From ANME-2 cluster archaeon (lineage in GTDB: Archaea > Halobacteriota > Methanosarcinia > Methanosarcinales > Methanocomedenaceae): 6,988 nucleotides of DNA. Numbering within the stretch: the stretch's first letter is position 1; every line of letters begins with the position of its first letter. The stretch lies in the NCBI GenBank assembly GCA_023544495.1, contig JAMJFV010000106.1, positions 1 through 6,988 on the forward strand, given 5' to 3'. The translations under genes and the position numbers were made by a program. Below the pieces are notes generated by a model that was not told the DNA's origin, did no database searches, and was given only the letters and a program-made list of their open reading frames with translations. Below are positions 1 through 4,386 of this stretch, one piece after another.

Positions 1-112
1 GTTCTCATGCTCCCTGAGGGCAATAGAATCCAGAACATCCTCCCAAAGCGTAAAATTTAGGCGCCAATACTATTATACTTGATAAATAAAATTGTTGTAT
101 CAAAGGGAGGCA

Positions 113-607
113 TTAAAAAATCTCCTTTATCTCTTGAATTTCGCTCATATGCTTTGCCTCCAATCCCTTACTCTTACATATACCAAACAGTGGATAATCG
201 TCTGTAAGGACTAAGGCATCATTTTCTTTTGCAGCTACGATGATTGAAGTATCGGTAAACCCAAATTTGAATAATTCTTGAGAGGCAAGAATATCATCCT
301 TAGGAATGTATTTTTCATAAATTTTCTCAAGCAATGATTTATTTATTTTTATAATTTCTGAAAATGTATCCGGATTATTCTTTAGCACTCTTGCAAAATT
401 TGATACTTCAGCTAGTACTTGCGGTGTCACCATAACTTTCCTTGCAGCAACAAATTGAAAGAGCAAATCATAATCATCAGAATCGTATTTTGAAAGCCTT
501 TTGAAATTTTTTATTATATTTTTATCATACGAACCTATTAGAAGTAATAATAATGGACTTGTATCAGTAATAATAGGTTTTTTCCTACTCTTCGATTTCT
601 TCGACAT
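113..607 (-). CDS. PIN-domain nuclease, possible toxin of a toxin-antitoxin pair
   Basis: This is a probable PIN-fold, Mg/Mn-dependent ribonuclease of 164 aa. The N-terminus is a basic, lysine/serine-rich leader followed by ITDTSPLLLLLIG, which carries the first acidic residue (D15). TPQVLAEVSN supplies E67, FTDTS supplies D119, and LVLTDDYPL supplies D136/D137; this order and spacing match the PIN acidic cluster. I prefer the ATG at 607 because GGAG lies 9 bases upstream (617-620). The ATGs at 628 and 631 extend the protein by 7-8 residues but have no good SD. The start overlaps the last 23 bases of the upstream small gene (585-809), so the two are probably translated together. PIN proteins act as VapC-type toxins or as RNA-processing nucleases. 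No classical VapB partner is visible, so a toxin role is inferred from the arrangement. The PIN assignment is confident; substrate and function are not. Confidence 0.85.
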   Translation of the reverse strand: MSKKSKSRKKPIITDTSPLLLLLIGSYDKNIIKNFKRLSKYDSDDYDLLFQFVAARKVMVTPQVLAEVSNFARVLKNNPDTFSEIIKINKSLLEKIYEKYIPKDDILASQELFKFGFTDTSIIVAAKENDALVLTDDYPLFGICKSKGLEAKHMSEIQEIKEIF

Positions 608-809
608 CAAGAATGTCTCCAGTTTCATCATCTACTAATATCTCGTACGAAATGGGTTCTTCATCAAAGACATTCTGGATATCACAGGTAATTATCCACT
701 CATTCTCCGTCTCATTAAACTTGACAGACCTAACATCAAATATGAATTTTATTTTTTTAATGCTTTCAAAATACTCCCTTACTATCATGGTAGCTTCTCT
801 TACGTCCAT
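585..809 (-). CDS. Small acidic PepSY-like protein upstream of the PIN gene
   Basis: This 74-aa acidic protein has a predicted alpha-beta-beta layout. It begins with an amphipathic helix (VREYFESIKKIKF, residues 10-22), followed by a strand with ENEWIITCDI and a C-terminal segment ISYEILVDDETGDILDV (53-69). That segment resembles the end of PepSY domains, where a Y-x-[VI]-x-[VI]-D-x-x-T-G-x-[IV] strand pair is typical. There is no signal peptide or membrane segment, so it is cytosolic, unlike most PepSY proteins. The ATG at 809 is supported by GGTGAT at 813-818. A TATA-like element at 845-850 is placed to give a leader of about 12 bases. The gene is first in a two-gene unit and overlaps the PIN gene. 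By position, size and acidity it could be the antitoxin or a modulator of the nuclease. That is inference: it has no recognisable DNA-binding fold, and I do not recognise a named family with certainty. Confidence 0.75.
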   Translation of the reverse strand: MDVREATMIVREYFESIKKIKFIFDVRSVKFNETENEWIITCDIQNVFDEEPISYEILVDDETGDILDVEEIEE

Positions 810-840
810 TATATCACCATTAGATATGCATGGTTAGTTT

Positions 841-1035
841 CTCGTATATAGATTCTTATTTGTTTTGTCATAGATAATAATCAGACACGAATTGTTTTCC
901 TGGAAATAATTTAGAGGCACTGCACTGATTGCGTGCGCCTGAAAATTTATTCACAAAAAACCAAGCAAACTATTAGAAACCAACACTCGAGCATCTAATC
1001 GATGCAAATCTCATTGCGGGGTCATTGACTCGCTT
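841..1035. other. AT-rich non-coding stretch with two small hairpins
   Basis: I see no protein gene here: all frames are short and lack an SD-supported start. Two inverted repeats stand out. AGGC-(ACT)-GCAC at 915-925 pairs with GTGCGCCT at 933-940, giving an 8-bp stem with a 3-base bulge and a 7-base loop. GCATC at 991-995 pairs with GATGC at 1001-1005. On the minus strand a run of six T (955-960) lies downstream of the GC-rich island that follows, and could end a minus-strand transcript. This stretch may flank or belong to the structured element at about 1036-1240. Confidence 0.4.
845..850 (-). promoter_or_regulatory. TATA-like box for the small protein/PIN operon
   Basis: The hexamer TATATA is centred about 26 bases from a predicted start near 821 on the minus strand. 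That would leave a leader of about 12 bases, just enough to hold the GGTGAT at 813-818 before the ATG at 809. Spacing and sequence fit an archaeal box A; the upstream BRE is only weakly purine-rich. Confidence 0.45.
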
Positions 1036-1240
1036 CAGATCGCATGTATGGACATCCGATGCGAAGTCGGGGATGCCTCGGACTTGCAGTCCGACGGTGG
1101 CGCGGACGGGGCTATCCCCATCCTCGGACCGGAAGCGCCGCTCCAGACCAGGCCGAGGCTTCAGGCACCCGTGGGTGCCAGCCTGACGGCAGGGGCAAGG
1201 GTGCGGAGCGAACCAGGCCGTTCAGGACTGCTCTCGGGGG
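1036..1240. ncRNA. Candidate structured non-coding RNA (GC-rich hairpin island)
   Basis: This block of about 200 bases is far richer in GC than its neighbours and is packed with complementary segments. The stems seen are: TCGCAT 1040-1045 with ATGCGA 1059-1064; TCGGACT 1078-1084 with AGTCCGA 1088-1094; GGCGC-GG 1099-1105 with CC-(GGAA)-GCGCC 1129-1139, enclosing GGGG 1108-1111 with CCCC 1116-1119; and a long arm at 1152-1190. In that arm GCCG pairs with CGGC, AGGCT with AGCCT and GGCACC with GGTGCC, closed by a 4-base loop. The last are GAGC 1206-1209 with GCTC 1230-1233, enclosing GAAC 1210-1213 and GTTC 1220-1223. Frames read through it are open only because of base composition and give arginine/glycine-rich sequences with no family resemblance. 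I found no RNase P core motif (GAGGAAAGTCC), no SRP helix-8 signature and no tRNA fold on either strand. The strand is undecided. The 3' tail of the minus-strand gene at 1222 overlaps its right edge. Confidence 0.4.
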
Positions 1241-1563
1241 CTCATTCTAGCATATATCAATTGGATCAGCACCCCGGCCAGCCCCCAGAAAATCATAGAT
1301 ACCGGGACATACACCTGTGGGACCCGCAATATCCAGGGTACCGTGTAATGAGCCTGGGGAGATCCCGGATTTCCGATGATCTGGATAGCATATGAGTAGA
1401 CTTCATCACCCAGCAGGACCCCCGGGATATTAAAAATGAAGATCGAATCTGATATCCCCCACCACCACATGGTTCTATAAAGGCAGAAGGAATAGTAAGT
1501 CAAAAGCAACAATGTATCCTGGAAACCCCCAGCTATTCTGAGATAGATCGTATGCAATGACAT
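1222..1563 (-). CDS. Small predicted membrane protein, function unknown
   Basis: This is a protein of up to 113 aa with two hydrophobic segments, about residues 16-35 (TLLLLTYYSFCLYRTMWWWG) and 84-106 (VYVPVSMIFWGLAGVLIQLI). Between them is a loop rich in glycine, proline and aromatic residues (FNIPGVLLGD, NPGSPQAHYTVPW). The pattern of helices and conserved-looking Gly/Pro/Trp is that of a real small membrane protein, but I do not recognise a named family. The start is uncertain. The ATG at 1563 has no SD and is 20 bases from the divergent ATG at 1584. TTG codons at 1512 or 1509 follow AGGA (1517-1520) and would still keep the first helix. The 3' end runs into the GC-rich structured island. 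Moderate confidence that it is coding, low on its role. Confidence 0.5.
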   Translation of the reverse strand: MSLHTIYLRIAGGFQDTLLLLTYYSFCLYRTMWWWGISDSIFIFNIPGVLLGDEVYSYAIQIIGNPGSPQAHYTVPWILRVPQVYVPVSMIFWGLAGVLIQLIYARMSPREQS

Positions 1564-1583
1564 TTGAAGGAAAATGATACGTT

Positions 1584-2111
1584 ATGAAACATGCGGATGT
1601 ACCCGGAACACAAACGCAAAATAGCACGGTCTATGAGGAAATAGCGCCTTATAGTTCCACAATAAAGCTCATAGTGACCCTTGGCTTCGGGATGCTGGCG
1701 ATTTCGTTCTCTTTTGCTGTCTTCGGGCATTATTTCGGACTTGAGAAAGCACCCGGTGAGGTGCTGTCCTCTCTGCTCCTGGTCATTACGATCTATTCAC
1801 TGGGTATGTGGAGCTTTTTCAATATGAAATTCAGGATTTCCACTGACGGTGTGGAGGCCACCATGCCCCCGTTCAGATATCGAGTTCCTTTTTCCGAGAT
1901 GAAAGAAATAACAATAATAGACAGAATTCCCTGGTACATCGGCTGGGGACTTCGTTTCTGGGGAAGAAGACTCGCCTTTGTAAGTATGCATAAAAGAGCA
2001 GTTGTGATCGAGAAGAAGAGCGGGTTCTTCAAAAGGCTTATCCTTACCACCCGAGACCCTGATACGTTTTTTAACATGACCAGGCAAAAAATGAGAGGAG
2101 ATAACACCTAA
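1584..2111 (+). CDS. Membrane protein with two helices and a PH-like domain
   Basis: This 175-aa protein has a short polar N-terminus and two transmembrane segments (about 26-48 and 58-79). A cytoplasmic domain follows (about 82-170) that begins FRISTDGVEATMPPFRYRVPFSEMKEI. That start, a strand, a turn with DGV, then a positively charged strand leading into S-E-[MI]-K, is characteristic of bacterial/archaeal PH-like (bPH) domains. The later segments IPWYIGWGLRF, LAFVSMHKRAVVIEK and TTRDPDTFFNM fit the remaining strands and C-terminal helix. Such proteins are membrane-anchored and of unknown function; no enzymatic motif is visible. The ATG at 1584 has a modest upstream AAGGA (1567-1571) and an AATGAT nearer the start, so initiation is plausible but not strongly marked. 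It diverges from the small membrane protein on the other strand, and the reductase at 2172 follows after 60 bases, possibly on the same transcript. Confidence 0.8.
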   Translation: MKHADVPGTQTQNSTVYEEIAPYSSTIKLIVTLGFGMLAISFSFAVFGHYFGLEKAPGEVLSSLLLVITIYSLGMWSFFNMKFRISTDGVEATMPPFRYRVPFSEMKEITIIDRIPWYIGWGLRFWGRRLAFVSMHKRAVVIEKKSGFFKRLILTTRDPDTFFNMTRQKMRGDNT

Positions 2112-2171
2112 CTGAGAAGCAGATGTATTCTTATGGATGATAGGTAATATGTTATAGGGAGATTATCTAAC

Positions 2172-2840
2172 GTGTTACCGCGAATAATTCTACATAATGA
2201 GATCAGCGTCGATGGAAGGATAGATTGGATCACTCCTGATATCGGTCTTTTCTATGAGCTGGCTTCACGCTGGAAAGAGGACGCCACACTCGCTGGAAGT
2301 AATACAATTTTAAAACAAGAAGAGGAAATGCCCGAAGAAGACGAAGAAGCGTTTGAGCCGCCAGTGAAAAATTCCGGCGATTCTCGACCACTGCTCGTTG
2401 TTCCTGATAGCAAGGGAAGGGTACGCAAATGGCATGCGTTGCGGAAAATAGGATATTGGCGTGACGTGGTAGTATTATGTTCTCATTCTACCCCAGGAAC
2501 ATATCTGGATTATCTGAAAAAAAGGCATATAGATTACATAGTTGCTGGTGATAATTATGTCGATTTGAAAGCGGCATTAGAAGAACTCAACGCTCGTTAT
2601 GGGATCAGATTAGTCCGGGTTGATAGCGGTGGTACGCTGAACGGGGTTCTCCTGCGAGCTGGCATGGTAGATGAGATTAGTGTGCTCATTAATCCAAGCC
2701 TTGTGGGAGGTACATCACCACGTTCATTCTTCCGTGCACCCGATCTGAATTTACCGGAAGGCATAATTAAGCTCAAGTTTATTCATTTTGAGATAATAAA
2801 AGATGATATAATCTGGCTCCGGTATAAGGTAGTTCAGTGA
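2172..2840 (+). CDS. RibD C-terminal/ArfC-like pyrimidine reductase-family protein
   Basis: This 222-aa protein has the dihydrofolate-reductase-like fold of the RibD C-terminal domain. That family includes archaeal ArfC (MJ0671), which uses NAD(P)H to reduce the ribosyl group of a diaminopyrimidine intermediate in riboflavin/F420 synthesis. Motifs in order: ISVDGRID (11-18), AGSNT (41-45, the nucleotide-binding turn), SRPLLVVPDSKGR (71-83), DSGGTLNGVLLRAGMVDEI (151-169) and NPSLVGG (174-180). Length is close to MJ0671. Two differences stand out. An acidic insert (about 49-60, mostly Glu/Asp) follows the nucleotide-binding turn, and the usual E-G-G before TLN reads D-S-G-G. It may therefore be a paralogue with another substrate and not the housekeeping enzyme. 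The start is GTG, supported by GGGAG at 2157-2161, 10 bases upstream. No riboflavin gene is adjacent. Confident in the family, not in the reaction. Confidence 0.85.
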   Translation: MLPRIILHNEISVDGRIDWITPDIGLFYELASRWKEDATLAGSNTILKQEEEMPEEDEEAFEPPVKNSGDSRPLLVVPDSKGRVRKWHALRKIGYWRDVVVLCSHSTPGTYLDYLKKRHIDYIVAGDNYVDLKAALEELNARYGIRLVRVDSGGTLNGVLLRAGMVDEISVLINPSLVGGTSPRSFFRAPDLNLPEGIIKLKFIHFEIIKDDIIWLRYKVVQ

Positions 2841-2851
2841 TAGTATACATT

Positions 2852-2974
2852 TTAATCTTCAACTTTGCCCAGAATAAAATCCTTTACCTTATGAGGGGAT
2901 GGCCGCAAGGGAATTCTTGCTCTACTACCGGATGGCAAAAATGTGCATCCCTTTGACTTCGAGATCATAGGCAT
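2852..2974 (-). CDS. Doubtful 40-aa open frame in an intergenic gap
   Basis: A minus-strand frame runs from the ATG at 2974 (or 2968) to the TAA at 2852 and encodes 40 residues beginning MPMISKSKGCTFLPSG, with a basic middle and an acidic end (LGKVED). It has no SD and is blocked upstream by an in-frame TAG. It fills much of the gap between the reductase and the surface-protein gene. I do not recognise it. It may be a gene remnant or chance. Confidence 0.2.
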   Translation of the reverse strand: MPMISKSKGCTFLPSGSRARIPLRPSPHKVKDFILGKVED

Positions 2975-2990
2975 AAACTAAATAGAAACG

Positions 2991-2998
2991 TTTTTATT
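2991..2998 (+). promoter_or_regulatory. TATA-like box for the surface lipoprotein gene
   Basis: TTTTTATT is centred about 26 bases before position 3021, so transcription would begin at or just before the ATG at 3022. That implies either a leaderless message starting at 3022 or a leader of about 16 bases for the ATG at 3037. The position fits an archaeal box A; the match to TTTATATA is partial. Confidence 0.4.
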
Positions 2999-3021
2999 GC
3001 GAGCATATTCTAACTATAATT

Positions 3022-3528
3022 ATGGAAATATTTCAAATGAAGAAATTTTTAATAATTTATATTCTGATGGTTAGTGTGATTTTTATTTCTGGTTGTATAA
3101 GTGAAAAACCAGAAAATGTACTGGAAAAGGAGGTGAAATATATTGAAAATGCTGATTATGAAAAACTCCTGGATCTGTATGTGGATCCAATCACATTACA
3201 ACCATATTCCCAGGAAGAAAAAACAGAAACAATTCAACTCATAACGATGTATCTTGGAACTGAAGGAACACAGGTAAAGGTTCATGAATTTGAAATTATT
3301 AACAAAGAAAAAATCAATGATGAAAAATATCTCATTACGACATATACCAAATACACTGCACTGGGGGAAACTAAAGAGGAAACAAAAACAAGAACAGTAG
3401 TAAAAGTAAATGGTAAATGGAAGATTGCAGAAGAGTTACCCACACCTGGCTTCGGAATTCTTTCAGGAATAATAAGTTTAGTTGGGATCATTTTTTTATT
3501 CAGAAGAAATAAAAAAACCGATGAATAA
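3022..3528 (+). CDS. Surface lipoprotein with NTF2-like domain and PGF-CTERM signal
   Basis: This 168-aa secreted protein has a Sec-type signal peptide ending in the lipobox ISGC (Cys25), so it is probably lipid-anchored at its N-terminus. The mature domain (about 30-137) opens with a helix of the type VLEKEVKYIENADYEKLLDLY and ends in beta strands with TRTVVKVNGKWKIAEE. This resembles the NTF2-like/DUF4878 group, which usually binds small ligands or scaffolds. The C-terminus is a tripartite PGF-CTERM signal: TPGF (141-144), a hydrophobic stretch (145-160) and RRNKK (161-165). In Euryarchaeota this is cut by archaeosortase ArtA and joined to lipid. Having both anchors in one small protein is unusual. 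The start may be Met6 (position 3037), which gives a cleaner MKKFLII signal peptide; only a weak GGAAA precedes it. Base composition is more AT-rich than the genes to its right. Confidence 0.85.
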   Translation: MEIFQMKKFLIIYILMVSVIFISGCISEKPENVLEKEVKYIENADYEKLLDLYVDPITLQPYSQEEKTETIQLITMYLGTEGTQVKVHEFEIINKEKINDEKYLITTYTKYTALGETKEETKTRTVVKVNGKWKIAEELPTPGFGILSGIISLVGIIFLFRRNKKTDE

Positions 3529-3548
3529 CTTTCTATTGATAATGAAAG
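3529..3548. terminator. Possible bidirectional terminator hairpin
   Basis: CTTTC at 3529-3533 pairs with GAAAG at 3544-3548, and ATT/AAT inside extends the stem past a single unpaired T. It begins immediately after the stop of the lipoprotein gene, in the gap between convergent genes. Read on the minus strand, a T-rich run comes just before it. The stem is AT-rich and weak, and archaeal termination depends mainly on T-runs, so this is tentative. Confidence 0.25.
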
Positions 3549-3629
3549 AAAAAGCACAAACATACTTTGATATACTCATATCATGCTCCAACCTCGATGC
3601 CCTGATTTATTTGGCAGCGAAATCCAGGA

Positions 3630-4169
3630 TCAACCCTTCACATACTCAAAATAACTGCATACATCCCCGGTACATCTGATCACCTTCCCTTTGACCTGTT
3701 TGCCGGATATTTCAAGTTCTATAGCGCTGGGTTCAGCGATACCCGGCACGATAGCACTGCCTGGTGAGAGCAGCAGCACATCGGTCTGTTCAATGATGGG
3801 GTGATGGAAATGCCCGAATACCAGCACATCCACATCCATCTCCTTTGCCAGATACCGCAGCCCGTCCACGTGGTCCGAAGTCAATTGTCCTTTATGGACG
3901 ATCCCGATTTTAATACCTTCCACCTCCATGGTCTCTCTTTCGGGCAGAAATTCCATCAATTCCGGTACATCTGCGTCCCCGTGGACTGCCACAAGACGTC
4001 CCAGACCCGATAGTTCATGATAACATTCCAGTGACTCAAAATCTCCTGCATGGATAATGATATCACTGTTTTTGATAATGCTGATCAGTTCCTCCGGAAG
4101 CAGGTCAAGCAGGGACTGCCCGGATCTGATATGGGTATCTGATAGGACAATGAGTTTCATGGGTCGCAT
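3630..4169 (-). CDS. YfcE/MJ0936-family metallophosphoesterase
   Basis: This 179-aa cytosolic calcineurin-like phosphodiesterase is the usual length for the family and hydrolyses phosphodiester bonds with two divalent metals. Motifs in order: VLSDTH (D11, H13), HAGD (D43), VHGDAD (62-67), IVHKG (H92), GHFHHP (H120, H122) and SPGSAIVPG, which corresponds to the family NPGS. Two positions depart from the common pattern. The metal-binding Asn of GNxD is Asp65, and the usual HGH is H-K-G-Q, so metal affinity or substrate may differ. No SD precedes the ATG at 4169 or the ATG at 4160 (MKLIVLSDTH). A TATA-like element about 28 bases upstream of 4169 suggests a leaderless transcript beginning at that ATG. 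The gene diverges from the PDO-rhodanese gene and converges on the lipoprotein gene. The natural substrate is unknown. Confidence 0.9.
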   Translation of the reverse strand: MRPMKLIVLSDTHIRSGQSLLDLLPEELISIIKNSDIIIHAGDFESLECYHELSGLGRLVAVHGDADVPELMEFLPERETMEVEGIKIGIVHKGQLTSDHVDGLRYLAKEMDVDVLVFGHFHHPIIEQTDVLLLSPGSAIVPGIAEPSAIELEISGKQVKGKVIRCTGDVCSYFEYVKG

Positions 4170-4191
4170 GTATTTGTTACTTCTGCCGGCA

Positions 4192-4202
4192 GATAATAAT
4201 AT
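4192..4202 (-). promoter_or_regulatory. TATA-like box for the phosphoesterase gene
   Basis: Read on the minus strand this is ATATTATTATC, centred about 28 bases from the ATG at 4169. With no SD present, this spacing predicts transcription starting at the ATG itself (leaderless). Confidence 0.45.
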
Positions 4203-4274
4203 CCCATGATGGCAGGTAGAAAAATCCCCCGGAAACCGTCAATTCCACAGGGATACGTGCTTTGGCATAATAGC

Positions 4275-4283
4275 TTTATTAAA
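4275..4283 (+). promoter_or_regulatory. Candidate TATA-like box for the PDO-rhodanese gene
   Basis: TTTATTAAA is the best box A candidate in the divergent intergenic region. It would start transcription near 4306 and leave a leader of about 80 bases holding both dyads and the SD. An alternative, CTATACA at 4295-4301, would start within the first dyad. Confidence 0.3.
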
Positions 4284-4311
4284 TGTGGAATAGACTATAC
4301 AGTGGGAAATA

Positions 4312-4332
4312 AAACCTGGAATACTCAGGTTT
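4312..4332 (+). promoter_or_regulatory. Perfect dyad 1 upstream of the PDO-rhodanese gene
   Basis: AAACCTG (4312-4318) and CAGGTTT (4326-4332) form a perfect 7-bp inverted repeat around a 7-base spacer. It lies 55 bases before the start codon. It could be an operator bound by a dimeric regulator or a hairpin in the leader. It shares the core CAGG/CCTG with the second dyad. Confidence 0.5.
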
Positions 4333-4350
4333 GAAGAAATCTACATTCAA

Positions 4351-4367
4351 GTCAGGACGTCCCTGAC
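4351..4367 (+). promoter_or_regulatory. Perfect dyad 2 next to the ribosome binding site
   Basis: GTCAGG (4351-4356) and CCTGAC (4362-4367) form a perfect 6-bp inverted repeat around a 5-base spacer. It ends 8 bases before the strong SD GGGAGG (4375-4380). As RNA it would make a GC-containing hairpin right beside the ribosome binding site; as DNA it could be a second operator half-turn. Confidence 0.5.
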
Positions 4368-4386
4368 TATAAGGGGGAGGAAGAAT

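Noticed and set aside
1..72. Short open frames at the left edge: a plus-strand frame ending in TAG at 58-60, and a minus-strand frame reading LNFTLWEDVLDSIALREHE before the edge
   Set aside because: The minus-strand frame looks protein-like but has no ATG, GTG or TTG start after its upstream TAG (70-72). The plus-strand frame is only 19 codons. Either could be a gene end or relic, but the window shows too little to support it.
1070..1130. tRNA-like arm at CGGAC-TTGCA-GTCCG
   Set aside because: The loop is 5 bases, not 7, and there is no acceptor stem or TTCRA-type T-arm at the expected distance.
1036..1240. SRP RNA or RNase P RNA identity for the hairpin island
   Set aside because: I looked on both strands for the RNase P GAGGAAAGTCC core and the SRP helix-8 GGAAG...AGCAG pattern and found neither. 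GGAAG occurs at 1131-1135 but not in the right context.
1044..1395. Long plus-strand open frames through the GC-rich island (68 and 115 codons)
   Set aside because: Two frames are open over the same bases, both give Arg/Gly/Pro-rich sequence with no family resemblance, and neither has an SD. The openness is explained by high GC and by the structured element.
3482..3679. 65-codon plus-strand frame overlapping the end of the lipoprotein gene
   Set aside because: It lies in another frame of the lipoprotein gene and runs into the 3' end of the convergent phosphoesterase. There is no SD and no recognisable domain.
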